A DNA stretch of 64,000 nt from CAVPLM01 sp963713545 (lineage in GTDB: Bacteria > Actinomycetota > Thermoleophilia > RBG-16-64-13), in assembly GCA_963713545.1 (NCBI GenBank), contig CAVQME010000001.1, forward strand, positions 372,001 through 436,000. The letters are read 5' to 3'. The position numbers and the translations under genes are program-made. The notes under the pieces are model-generated. The model was given only the letters and a program-made list of their open reading frames with translations, had not been told where the DNA came from and ran no database searches. Of the stretch, positions 9,139-18,090 are shown in pieces (position 1 is the stretch's first letter; every line of letters starts with the position of its first letter).

Positions 9139-11643
9139 TCATCCCTCCCACTTTGCCATCTCGACGAGACAGGAGTTCGGCGCCATGCCCGGCACGTTCT
9201 TCGACATCATCCGGCCGGGGGTGAGCAGGTTGACGCAGCCGCCTCTATCGGGGCTGTCGGCTTTGCCGGCTTCGATCGGGTCGTACCTGGACGCGCCCTC
9301 ATAGGAGTGGACCACGCCCGGCCTGACCCTCTCGGTGACGTACGCCGCGAAAAGGACCGCGGCCCGGTCGTTGTACAGCTTGATCACGTCGCCGTGCTTG
9401 ATGCCTCTCGCCTCGGCGTCCTTCGGATGGATGCGGCATACCTGATAGTTGTAGCCGTCGATCCACATCCGGTGCTCGGGGATCTCCGAGAGCCAGGGCA
9501 CACGCGTGTCGTGATGCGTGTGGAACGAGAACCGCGGGTGCGGCGAGATGAGCTGCAGCGGGTACCTCTTGAACAGCTCGGACTCATGCCCTTCCCAGCT
9601 GGGGATGTACTTCGGCATAGGAGCGCGCTCGTCGTCATCGGGCGTGTGCTGCATGAGGCTCTGCGAGACGAACTCGATCTTGCCGGTGACCGTCGCCAGC
9701 TCGTGGGCCTTGTCGGTGCCGCGCTTCGGGTTGCTCGTGTCGGGTGTGTCGCACGGCCGCCCTTCCGCGAACCAGCGGAGAGCGTAGGTCGGCTTGTAGT
9801 TCTCGATCTGCGGGACGACGAAGTAGCCCTTCTTCTTGAAGTCCTCGTAGTCCATGTACTTGGGCATGTCGGACCAGTCGTACATCTTCTTGATCCAGTC
9901 CTCGAACGTGTTGCCTTCGGTGAACTGGTCTTTGTAGCCGAGCCTGTCGGCCAACTCGACGAAGATGTCGTAGTCCGGCTTGGACTCGCCCACCGGCTCG
10001 ACGCACTTCTGCTGGTAGACGATGACCCGGTGGTTCGCGCTGCCCGAGGCGTGCAGGGAGTAGCCGCCGGAGCTGGCCCACTCGCTGATGTCGTCGCGCT
10101 CGAGGTTGGTGCACGCCGGGAGGATGACGTCGGCCATCTTGGTCTCGTTGCAGAACCAGCAATCCTGGTTGACGCAGAACTCCAGCTTCGGGCTCTGGTA
10201 CATCCGTACCCACTTGCTGGTGTCGGTCATGGTGGAGAGGAACGAGCCGCCGTAGCGGTAGAACATCTTCACCTGGGAGTGACCGGGCAGCGGATAGGTG
10301 AACTTGGTGAAGTGCTGCTCGAGCGAGTTGCCGCAGAAGCCCTCGCCCATCCAGGAGATCTCTCCGTCGAGGATGGCGTCCGGCACGGTCAGCCGGTAGA
10401 GCCGCTGCTTGATGGGGTTGATGGCCGGTTCATCTGCGATCAGGTTGAAGCCGCCCTGCGCGTAGCCCGGGAACTCCAGCGTGTGGTTGTACGGCGGCCC
10501 ATTGGCCGTCCCCCAGATGCTGATGCCCGGGAGGCCCAGGCCCTGCATGGCCTGGAGGAAGACGAGGTGCCGCGCAGATTCGGTGGCGTAGGCCTGACGG
10601 CAGGCGCCGCCTTCGCCACCTTTGGTGCCGCCGGCGAGCGAGGTCCGATGGGAGGCCCACTCGCGGGCGAGAGCGACGATGACGCGGGCTTCAACGCCGC
10701 AGATCTCCGCCGCCCAGCCGGGAGTCTTGGGAACCCCGTCACTCGTGCCGAGCACGTAGTCCTTGAACTCGTCGAACCCATAGGTGCGGGCGGCGACGTA
10801 CTCCTTGTTGTACGTGCCTTCTTCCAGCCAGACATAGGCGATGGCCAGGGCCAGGGCCGACGTCGTGCCGGGACGGTAGGCGATCCATTTCTCACCCACG
10901 TGCGCCGCGGTGTAGTTGTGGAAGGGGTCGATGAAGATGGTCTTTATGCCCTTGTCCCGCAGCCACAGGCGCCAGACAGCAGAGTCGGTGCCGCCATAGA
11001 TGCCGTGGGTGGTGTCGGGGTCGTTGCTCCACGAGATCAGGAGCTCGGTGTTGCGGAGCGCATCCTCCAGCAGGTCGTAGTGCTCGGGGTTGCCCAGCCT
11101 CCAGTAGTAGCCGTAGGCGTGGGTGGCACCCCAGTGCCAGCCTTCCCAGCTGTCGGGGTTGTCGAGGATGTCGGTGAATCCGATCATGTTGAAGAAGCGA
11201 GCCCATGCTCCCGAGCGGTAGCCCAGGTTCCCCCAATTGTGGTGGGAAGAGGCCCGGGACATGATCGCTTCCGGCCCATAGTCGGCCCGGATGCGCTTCA
11301 TCTCGCCGGCGACGAGGTCGAGGGCCTCGTCCCAACCGATCCGCTCGTACCCGGACTTGCCTCGATTCTGGGGATTTCGATCCCCTTTGGGATCGAAATC
11401 CACCCTCTTCATGGGGTAGAGGATCCGTTCGTCGGAATACACGCGGGCCCTCTCCGTCAGGGAGAACGGCGCCACGCAGGCCTTGCGGAAGGGCGTGTAC
11501 TTCTCCCCGTCCACGTCGATCGTCCACGAGGGAGCGTCGGTCTCGTCGAAGACGAGGGGCCGCACCTTGGTGATCTTCCCGTCCTCCACGTGCACCCTGA
11601 TCGGACCGCCGCCTGTGCAGTTCACAAAGGTCTGTTCTGCCAT
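9139..11643 (-). CDS. Transhydroxylase-like molybdopterin oxidoreductase, large subunit (copy 3), 834 aa
   Basis: Intact Mo-bis-MGD subunit, cytoplasmic (no signal peptide). H134 and D164-S165-W166 are spaced as His144 and Asp174-Ser175-Trp176 of P. acidigallici transhydroxylase (numbers from memory), so Ser165 is the likely Mo ligand. Y394 lies at the same distance as the proposed catalytic Tyr404. The P-loop-like SNDPDTTHG and the C-terminal dinucleotide-binding domain (KHGDVIKLYND) are present. There is no N-terminal Fe-S motif. This copy is more distant from copies 1 and 2 than they are from each other and may act on another polyphenol. It is cotranscribed with 8311-9135 and probably with the acyl-CoA dehydrogenase upstream (38-nt gap). 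Confidence 0.87.
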   Translation of the reverse strand: MAEQTFVNCTGGGPIRVHVEDGKITKVRPLVFDETDAPSWTIDVDGEKYTPFRKACVAPFSLTERARVYSDERILYPMKRVDFDPKGDRNPQNRGKSGYERIGWDEALDLVAGEMKRIRADYGPEAIMSRASSHHNWGNLGYRSGAWARFFNMIGFTDILDNPDSWEGWHWGATHAYGYYWRLGNPEHYDLLEDALRNTELLISWSNDPDTTHGIYGGTDSAVWRLWLRDKGIKTIFIDPFHNYTAAHVGEKWIAYRPGTTSALALAIAYVWLEEGTYNKEYVAARTYGFDEFKDYVLGTSDGVPKTPGWAAEICGVEARVIVALAREWASHRTSLAGGTKGGEGGACRQAYATESARHLVFLQAMQGLGLPGISIWGTANGPPYNHTLEFPGYAQGGFNLIADEPAINPIKQRLYRLTVPDAILDGEISWMGEGFCGNSLEQHFTKFTYPLPGHSQVKMFYRYGGSFLSTMTDTSKWVRMYQSPKLEFCVNQDCWFCNETKMADVILPACTNLERDDISEWASSGGYSLHASGSANHRVIVYQQKCVEPVGESKPDYDIFVELADRLGYKDQFTEGNTFEDWIKKMYDWSDMPKYMDYEDFKKKGYFVVPQIENYKPTYALRWFAEGRPCDTPDTSNPKRGTDKAHELATVTGKIEFVSQSLMQHTPDDDERAPMPKYIPSWEGHESELFKRYPLQLISPHPRFSFHTHHDTRVPWLSEIPEHRMWIDGYNYQVCRIHPKDAEARGIKHGDVIKLYNDRAAVLFAAYVTERVRPGVVHSYEGASRYDPIEAGKADSPDRGGCVNLLTPGRMMSKNVPGMAPNSCLVEMAKWEG

Positions 11644-11681
11644 CCCTTGTCCTTCCTAGAGCAAATCGCGCGCGGCCTCGG

Positions 11682-12902
11682 CTACGCGGTCGGCGCTCCG
11701 TTGAGCAGGGCCATTTCCGTGGTCGCGAAGCCGTGGAGGAAGCTGTAGACATCGCGCAGGTGCTTGCCGAAGGGCACGTCGTCGTCGGAAGTGCCGTAGC
11801 CGCCGAAGATGCCCACCCCGATGTTCACAGCGTTGACGCCGATGGTGTCGACGAAAGCCTTCACGAGCATCCCGCACTTGGGATCGTATTCGTGCTTGGC
11901 CTGGAACGACCAGGCGGATTTCCACAGGTAGGCGCGCGCCGCCTCTATCTCCATCTTCATCTCAGCCAGTTTCATGGCCACGTGCTGGTGCTCGATGATG
12001 GGCTTGCCGCCCTGGACCCGCTGCCTTGCGTATTCCACCGCTTCCTCGTACACCGAGCGAACGGTCCCCAGGTTGGCCGCGGCGCCCAAGAGCCCGAACG
12101 GCGGTGGTACGCCAAGCGCGGTCTTCGACCAGTCGAACTGCGGACCGCCCCACTCGCCCTCGGTACCCCAGGCCTCTCCCTCTTTCCCCAGCAGGTAGTT
12201 CGCCGGGATGCGGCAGTCTTCGAAGATGAGCTCCGCGTTGGCGAGGAGCCTCCTACCCAGTTTGTTGTGGAACCGGCCCACGCGGAAACCGGGAGCCGTG
12301 TCGGGTACCAGGAAGCAGCTCAGACTGGTGGAGATGGGCCCCTTCCTGTCGGTACGGGCGTAGAGGAAGTAGAGCTTGGCGATGCCGCCACACGAGATGT
12401 AGTGCTTGGTACCGTTGATGACGTATTCGTCCCCGTCCTTGACGGCGTAGGTCTGTATCGAGGCCCCGGGCTCGTCGTACAGGAAGTGAGAGTCGGTCCC
12501 GGCGTCGGGTTCGGAGCGAGCCAGTCCCAGGAGGAACGTGTCCTCCTCCATGAATCTGGTCAGCCACTCATCCCGCAACTCCGGGGTCAGTTCGCCAACG
12601 AGCCTCGGCGATTCGGTGTAGCAGCCTCTGAGGATGGTGGCAAAGCCCTGGTCGGCGGCACCCAGTTCCTCCAGGATGATGGCCAGAGTCAGGTAGTCCG
12701 CTCCCACGCCCCCGAACTTCTCAGGGATGGCTGCCGTGCGCAGGCCCAGCTCCGACGCCTTCTTGATGAGGTCCCAGGGGACGCAATCCTTGGGGTCCCG
12801 CTTGGCGTCGTATTCCATGGCCACGGGCTTCACTTCGTTCTCGGCGAAGTCCCGGACCATGTCCCGGATCATCTCCTGCTCTTCGGTCAATCTGAAGTCC
12901 AT
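11682..12902 (-). CDS. Acyl-CoA dehydrogenase family flavoprotein, 406 aa
   Basis: Full-length ACAD fold: N-terminal helical domain (LTEEQEMIRDMVRDFAENEV), middle beta domain (LARSEPDAGTD, INGTKHYIS) and C-terminal helical domain (GGYGTSDDDVPFGKHLRD). The usual C-terminal YEGT motif that carries the catalytic Glu in MCAD-like enzymes is replaced by the LHGFATTE region, so the base must lie elsewhere or the reaction differs. Family knowledge: cyclohexanecarboxyl-CoA-type dehydrogenases also use a different acidic base. The ATG at 12902 follows GGGAGGAG. It is the first gene of a - strand unit with transhydroxylase copy 3, and its electrons would go to the ETF encoded at 25.2-27 kb. Confidence 0.88.
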   Translation of the reverse strand: MDFRLTEEQEMIRDMVRDFAENEVKPVAMEYDAKRDPKDCVPWDLIKKASELGLRTAAIPEKFGGVGADYLTLAIILEELGAADQGFATILRGCYTESPRLVGELTPELRDEWLTRFMEEDTFLLGLARSEPDAGTDSHFLYDEPGASIQTYAVKDGDEYVINGTKHYISCGGIAKLYFLYARTDRKGPISTSLSCFLVPDTAPGFRVGRFHNKLGRRLLANAELIFEDCRIPANYLLGKEGEAWGTEGEWGGPQFDWSKTALGVPPPFGLLGAAANLGTVRSVYEEAVEYARQRVQGGKPIIEHQHVAMKLAEMKMEIEAARAYLWKSAWSFQAKHEYDPKCGMLVKAFVDTIGVNAVNIGVGIFGGYGTSDDDVPFGKHLRDVYSFLHGFATTEMALLNGAPTA

Positions 12903-13231
12903 GCGTGCTCCTCCCGCTTGCGGTTGTTCGTCCGCCCATCCCGCCGGCTCCCGATGTCGTGGCGGCGATCCTGGTCAGGTGCTCCGATAGAGGCTTCTGC
13001 ATCTTCCCGCCGGTCGCCGGCGGCCCCGAGAGGCCATTGCTCAAGAGAGCAAGGCCGGCAGGCGGGCGCTGCGACCGGTAGGTTACATAGTAACCCGGGC
13101 GGTCACAGGCAAGGCGTGGTTGCGAGAATTTCTCATAGCTGCCGGGAAGTATTACAGCGATGCATAGTTGGGGGGTTCGGCTGTGCCGGTGCGCGGGGCC
13201 GCCGATCGGTTGCTCTGGAAGGGGGTCGGAC
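12903..13231. other. Intergenic region upstream of the acyl-CoA dehydrogenase unit
   Basis: A 329-nt gap with no convincing gene. It must hold the promoter of the - strand acyl-CoA dehydrogenase/transhydroxylase unit and it contains the conserved operator-like element at 13130-13167. Small open frames across it have no Shine-Dalgarno and no recognisable protein. Confidence 0.6.
13130..13167. promoter_or_regulatory. Operator-like element shared with the LysR promoter
   Basis: This 38-nt segment matches 23555-23592, immediately upstream of the LysR gene, at about 29 of 38 positions without gaps. The match includes the blocks TTCTCATAG and GAAGTATTACA at identical spacing and a terminal ATAG. 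It lies about 230 nt upstream of the acyl-CoA dehydrogenase start. LysR regulators bind long interrupted palindromes; here the halves read AATTTC and GAAGTATT. Probable binding site for the 23593 regulator. Confidence 0.6.
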
Positions 13232-14710
13232 CTACCTGACCTGTTTCTCGCTTGATCCCAGTGCCCGGTCGCAGAGCTGACTGACGTTCAGCACCTCGGC
13301 GTCCAGACCGGCCTGCTGAGCTCCGAACGCAAGCTGCATCATGCACGAGGGGCACTCGGTAGCGACAACGGAGGCGCCGGTATCGCGTACGAAGCCCATC
13401 TTGCGCTCGATGATCGCGGCAGAGGTCTCCGGATGGAGCACGCCGTAGGTGCCTGCAGCTCCGCAGCAGGAGTCCGACTCGGCCGCCTCGCGGAACTCGA
13501 GGCCGGGCAGAGACTGCAGGATCTGCCGGGGCTGACTCACGACATTCTGGTACCTGCGCCCCAGATGGCAGGGGTCGTGGTAGGTGACGACGGTCGTTGG
13601 CGCGGCGGCGCCGATGGTGCCGCGCCCCGTGGCTGCTTCCGCCGCGGCTCCCCGGCCGGACTCGGTCTCAGCGACGGCGCTCGACCCGCTCTCGAGAAGA
13701 TACTCTACGCCTCCCCGTTCCACCACGAACTCGCTGAAGCTCCGCACCTTGTCGCGCAGGAGCGCCGCACGCTCGGACCATACGGAGTCGTCCGCCAGGA
13801 CCTGGGCGTATTCCTTGAGATGTCCGGAGCAGCTCCCGCATTCGGACACGATCGCGTCGAAGCGGTCGAGATCTCCGAGCCGGCGCAGGTTTTCCCGGGC
13901 AAGCTGCTCCGCCGCTTCGCGGTCCCCGTAGCCATGAGCAGCCAGCCCGCAGCAGACGTTGTCGAGCACCTCCACGGTCGCGCCCATACGCTCGAGAACT
14001 CGGACCGTCGCTTCTCCCACGTCCGGCAGGACGTAGTTATATCCGCACGACATCCAGTAGCCGACCCGAGGTCTTCCGTCGCCGGCAGAGGGGGGCCGCT
14101 TGGCGAGGCGGGCATGGAGCAAGGGGCCGGGTGTGCCGGCTTTGAGCTCAAGCGCCCGCTCCAGTTTGGGATTGAGTAGCCCCACTAGGCCGGCTCGCTT
14201 AGCGGCGTCGGCGAGACCAGTCCTGCGCAGCGCCCACACGCTCCGAACCAGGCCTCTCATCAACCGGGGACGAGGCAGAAGGCTGCGGAATACCCGGCGC
14301 TGCCAGAAGCTCCGCCCGAAACGCTCGGCGTAGGAATGGCGGAAGGACATCACCACCTTGTCGGTCTCGAGCGAGGAGAAGCAGCTCTCGGTACAGGCCC
14401 GGCAGAGCAGGCAGTTGGAGAAAGCATCCTTCATGTCCGGCCCTATCGCCGTCCGCTCCTCGATCACGTTGCGATAGAGAGCCACCTTCCCTCGGGCGAC
14501 GTGCGCCTCGCGGCCCGTGGCCCGGAATATCGGACAGGTCGGCTGGCAGAAGCCGCACCGACTGCAAGTAGCCACGTGATCGTAGAGAGGCCTGGAATTC
14601 CCCCGGGACAGGCGGCGGTTCCCCGGTCGGACCGGCAGTCGGGACGCTGGTGGTCGCGTCGGTCGGGGCCGCTGTGATCGATCGCAGGTTCCGTGCTCAT
14701 CAGATGCCAC
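13232..14710 (-). CDS. glcF: GlcF-like Fe-S subunit of glycolate/2-hydroxyacid dehydrogenase
   Basis: Two [4Fe-4S] motifs near the N-terminus (CSRCGFCQPTCP and CLLCRACTESC) are followed by two CCG (heterodisulfide-reductase D-like) domains with CCGLAAHG and CCGAAGTYG. This is the GlcF/LldE architecture that passes electrons from a flavin subunit to quinone or another carrier. The start is uncertain. An ATG at 14700 overlaps the upstream stop as TGATG, but it reads out of frame with the body and would need two compensating indels (about 14665 and 14590). The in-frame start is GTG 14710, which gives an Arg/Pro-rich leader that looks out of frame. Last gene of a D-E-F-ordered unit. Confidence 0.8.
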   Translation of the reverse strand: MASDEHGTCDRSQRPRPTRPPASRLPVRPGNRRLSRGNSRPLYDHVATCSRCGFCQPTCPIFRATGREAHVARGKVALYRNVIEERTAIGPDMKDAFSNCLLCRACTESCFSSLETDKVVMSFRHSYAERFGRSFWQRRVFRSLLPRPRLMRGLVRSVWALRRTGLADAAKRAGLVGLLNPKLERALELKAGTPGPLLHARLAKRPPSAGDGRPRVGYWMSCGYNYVLPDVGEATVRVLERMGATVEVLDNVCCGLAAHGYGDREAAEQLARENLRRLGDLDRFDAIVSECGSCSGHLKEYAQVLADDSVWSERAALLRDKVRSFSEFVVERGGVEYLLESGSSAVAETESGRGAAAEAATGRGTIGAAAPTTVVTYHDPCHLGRRYQNVVSQPRQILQSLPGLEFREAAESDSCCGAAGTYGVLHPETSAAIIERKMGFVRDTGASVVATECPSCMMQLAFGAQQAGLDAEVLNVSQLCDRALGSSEKQVR

Positions 14711-16245
14711 CTACGAAGCGGCCGGGGTTGAGGATCCCGTGGGGATCGAAGCGTTCCTTGATGCGTTTCATGACCCGGACCGCAGGCCCGGGTTCGCCCC
14801 ATGCGTCGAAGTCTGGTGTCAATCGAGGCAAGCCATCCCTGACGGTGAGTGCACCTTCCGCCCGTTCGGCCTCCCGGCGCAGGTCGGCCAGGAAGTCGGA
14901 CAGCACTGCCGCATCAGCTCCCGAGGCGTGCCGCGTTCCCGAGGCGGGGTCCGCTCCCGAGGCGGGGTCCGTCCCCGGACGCCGGCTCGCATCCTGGCCT
15001 ACCAACAGATCCAGGGTGCCTCGGTAGGCACCGATCCGGTACTCGAGCGGTAGATCTCGCGCGTCGGCGCCGGACTGTGCGGCTCGTGCGAGCCCCCATA
15101 CCCGGCTGAGGGGGGCAGTGATACGCGCCCGGACCGGTCCACTCGGCATCTCAGCTCCAGGCGCTGCCCCAGCGCCGGCGTCCGCATCGGTATTGGTGGC
15201 GAAATCGGCACCGGCGTCGGCGAGGGCCTCGTAGAGGGACTCGGCCTCTCTGCCTTCCAGGACCGCGAGCGGCTGGGCGGAGTGGCGCTCGCGCACCTCT
15301 CCTACAGACCGAGCGACCGCGGCTCGCTGCCCGGCAAACCCCGCAAGCATCACCGGTGCTTCCCGGAGGGCCACCGGTGCTTCCCCGAGGGTCAAGGAGC
15401 CAAGTCCACCGATGTCCCTCGATCCAGGGGCGGCGGACGCAAGAGCCTGATCCAGATAGCCACGCGAGACCACCTCCAAGGCGAGCGGCTGGAGATAGGA
15501 ATCAAGGATCCCGGCAGCCATCTCTTTTGCCCGCTCGAGCGAGTCCAGCAGGAGAATCATCAGGGCTTGGGTCTCGTACCGCGGGAGCAGCCGGAACGTC
15601 ACGTCGGTGATCACCCCCAGCACCCCGAACGAGCTGATGAACAGCTTGGTCATGTCGTAGCCGGAGACGTTCTTCATCGTCCGCCCGCCGAACTTGACGG
15701 GAGTTCCGTCGGCGAGAACAGCGCTCAGACCCAGCACCACGTCTCGTCACCCCGCCGTAAGCGGCCCCGCGCGCGCCCTGGTCGCCAGTCGCGACGACCC
15801 CACCCACGGTGGCCCTACCGGGCCGGGCGGGGTCGAGCGGCAGCACCCGGTTTATGGCCCGGGCCTGAGCCTGAGCTTCGGCCACCGTCGTGCCCGCGCG
15901 AACGGAGAGGCTCAAGTTGTCGGCGTCGATGTGCGAGAAACCCGTCAGATCACGCGTACTCAGCGCCAAGTCGAAGCGTCCGGGGCGGTTGCCCCAGCCG
16001 AGTTTGGTGCCGCCGCCGACCGCGCACGTGCCCAGGTTCTCTGCCTGAGCAAGAGCTAGGATCGAGCCCAGTTGCGCGGCATCCGCCGGCCGGGCCTCCA
16101 GGGGCGCCCGCAGGCCATGGATCGACACACCGCCTGCACTCCCCCGTGTGGCTCGGTCGCCGCCGATCAGCTCTTCCAGCCGTGGAGCGATGGCTTCGAC
16201 GCTCGACCCGACGACAGGAGCACTGTTGAGGGGTTCGTCAGACAC
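14700..16245 (-). CDS. glcE: GlcE-like FAD-binding subunit, frame-disrupted
   Basis: FAD_binding_4 (PCMH-type) protein of about 510 aa. The N-terminal half (VGGGTKLGWG, LSVRAGTTVAEAQAQA, GRATVGGVVATGDQG) and the C-terminal half (VLADGTPVKFGGRTMKNVSG, the YDMTKLFI segment) lie in different frames that meet at about 15740-15750, so one indel separates them. The start is GTG 16245, overlapping the glcD-like stop as GTGTCTGA. The C-terminus includes a Gly/Ala/Asp/Thr repeat (ASGTRHASGADA). Together with its neighbours it forms a three-subunit flavin dehydrogenase; the natural substrate (glycolate, lactate or another 2-hydroxy acid) cannot be read from the sequence. Confidence 0.78.
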
Positions 16246-17758
16246 CGGTCGCTGCCTCCTCCGCTTTCCCAGCCGGCGCCGCTTCCGCACTCTCAACACC
16301 CGCCGGCCGTGCGGTGACCCCGGCTGCGGTGACTGTCGTCCCACCGGCTGCGGGACCAGGCAGCACTTTCCCCGGGTTGCTCAGGCCTTCTGGGTCGAAC
16401 GCGTCCTTCACCAGTGCCTGAGCCCGCAGATCGTTGTCGTCAAAGACGAAATGCATCGCCTCCAGCTTCTCGATGCCGATGCCGTGCTCGCCGCTCACAG
16501 TACCTCCGAGTTCCACACACATGCGCAGTATATCCATGCTCGCGGCCTCGGCGTTCTTCCTCCGGGTCTCGTCCCGGTCGTCGAAGAGGGCCAGCGGGTG
16601 CAGATTGCCATCGCCCGCATGGAGCACGCAGGAGATCTCGAAGCCATAGCGGCGCCCGATCTCGACCACTCGGCGCAGGGCCTCGGGCAGCTTGGTCCTG
16701 GGCACCGTGCCGTCCATGGATAGATAACTGGGGGCCAGGCGCGTGAGCGCCCCAAAAGCACCCCGGCGGCCCCTCCACAGCGCCTCGCGCTCAGCCTCGT
16801 CCCGGGCTATCCGCACATCTAGCGCGCCGTTCGCCCGGCAGATGGCGACGATCTGCTCGGCCATGTCTTCCAGGCCGTCTGACAGTCCATCGAGTTCGAT
16901 CATGAGCACCGCGCCCGCTTCCCGGGGGAATCCGCAGGCCATGGCGTCCTCGACTGCATTCACGGTGAATCCGTCCATCATCTCCAGCGTGGCGGGGATC
17001 ACGCCGGCGGCCACGATGGCCGAGACCACATTGCCGGCGTCTTCCACCGAGGCGAACACGCCCAGCATCGTCTTGACCGTCTCCGGCTTCTTGAGGATGC
17101 GAAGGATGGCGGCCGTGGCGACACCCATGGTCCCTTCGCTGCCGACGAACACCCCGGTCAGATCGAGGCCGGGCAGGTCGAGGCTCTTGCCTCCGGTCCA
17201 CATGACTTCGCCGTCCGGGAGGACCACCTCCAACCCCAGCACGTAGTTCGACGTCACGCCGTACTTGAAGCAGTGAGGGCCACTGGCGTTCTCAGCGATG
17301 TTGCCGCCCAGGGAGGAGGCCTTCTGACTGGCTGGGTCGGGGGCATAGTAGTAGCCGAAGGGAGAGAGGAGCGTGGATACATCGAGATTGAATATGCCTG
17401 GCTCGACGACCACGCGCTGGTTGGGCAGGTCGATCTCGAGCATCCTGTTCATGCGGCTCATCTCCAGGACCACGCCGCCGTCCAGGGCGAGAGTCCCTCC
17501 GCTCACATTGGTCCCATATCCGCGAGGGACGAAAGGGATCCGCTCCCGGGCCAGGAGCTTGACCACTGCGGACACCTCCGCGGTGGAGTGGACGTAGACC
17601 ACCGCCCGAGGGACGGAGCGCTCCACGTAGGCGTCGTACTCGTAGGTCTGGAGATCGACCTGACGGTGCAGCACGTTCTCGCGCCCCACGATGGCCCCGA
17701 GCTCTCGTAGGAGCGAGCTCGACACCTCTGTCACGGCCGGACTCGAGACACCCTGCAT
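16238..17758 (-). CDS. glcD: GlcD-like FAD-linked oxidase subunit, 506 aa
   Basis: Catalytic FAD subunit of the GlcDEF/D-lactate dehydrogenase family. The N-terminal FAD-binding domain shows VPRGYGTNVSGG and SLGGNIAENASGPHC. The C-terminal substrate domain has HAGDGNLHP and SGEHGIG, the metal/substrate His motifs of the family. Residues 470-506 are an Ala/Gly-rich tail not needed for the fold. The intact length of 506 aa fits GlcD (about 499). It is translationally coupled to the downstream GlcE-like gene. Confidence 0.88.
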   Translation of the reverse strand: MQGVSSPAVTEVSSSLLRELGAIVGRENVLHRQVDLQTYEYDAYVERSVPRAVVYVHSTAEVSAVVKLLARERIPFVPRGYGTNVSGGTLALDGGVVLEMSRMNRMLEIDLPNQRVVVEPGIFNLDVSTLLSPFGYYYAPDPASQKASSLGGNIAENASGPHCFKYGVTSNYVLGLEVVLPDGEVMWTGGKSLDLPGLDLTGVFVGSEGTMGVATAAILRILKKPETVKTMLGVFASVEDAGNVVSAIVAAGVIPATLEMMDGFTVNAVEDAMACGFPREAGAVLMIELDGLSDGLEDMAEQIVAICRANGALDVRIARDEAEREALWRGRRGAFGALTRLAPSYLSMDGTVPRTKLPEALRRVVEIGRRYGFEISCVLHAGDGNLHPLALFDDRDETRRKNAEAASMDILRMCVELGGTVSGEHGIGIEKLEAMHFVFDDNDLRAQALVKDAFDPEGLSNPGKVLPGPAAGGTTVTAAGVTARPAGVESAEAAPAGKAEEAATGV

Positions 17759-17767
17759 GAGCGGCCG

Positions 17768-18043
17768 TTACCCGCCTGTCGCCAGCACTGCCAGGATCAG
17801 CTCGTCCTTGTCGCCGACCGGTCTGGCGAGGTCCGCTTTGCGCATGCCCTCCGCGTTGACGAACACGTACACCGGCTTCAGCAGGCCGCCGCGCGGGTCA
17901 AAGAGAAGCCTCTGGGCATCCGGGTACTGCCGTACAAGGTCGTCAAGACACTCGCCCACCGTCGCCCCCTCCACCCGCAACTCATCCGGGCGGTCGACAA
18001 GACGCTGCAGCTCGGGATAGAAGACCTTTATCTTGACGCCCAT
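17768..18043 (-). CDS. MoaD/ThiS-family sulfur-carrier protein, 91 aa
   Basis: Small ubiquitin-like beta-grasp protein ending in Gly-Gly, the hallmark of MoaD/ThiS proteins that are thiocarboxylated at the C-terminus. Visible features are VKIKVFYPELQRL, TVGECLDDLV and VFVNAEGM before LAVLATGG. It sits between the Mo-hydroxylase genes and glcDEF. This suggests service in Mo-cofactor (molybdopterin dithiolene) synthesis or in sulfuration of the neighbouring Mo enzyme rather than thiamine synthesis. No adenylating partner is encoded nearby. Confidence 0.75.
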   Translation of the reverse strand: MGVKIKVFYPELQRLVDRPDELRVEGATVGECLDDLVRQYPDAQRLLFDPRGGLLKPVYVFVNAEGMRKADLARPVGDKDELILAVLATGG

Positions 18044-18090
18044 TACCTCTCAGCGCTCATCACCTATCGGCTGCTCCTCGCCGGGTACGC

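Noticed and set aside
8197..11748. A 1183-codon open frame on the + strand
   Set aside because: It lies opposite the third transhydroxylase copy. Its translation is Val/Arg/Gly/His-rich without known motifs, whereas the - strand encodes clear Fe-S and Mo-enzyme motifs. It is an antisense artefact of high GC.
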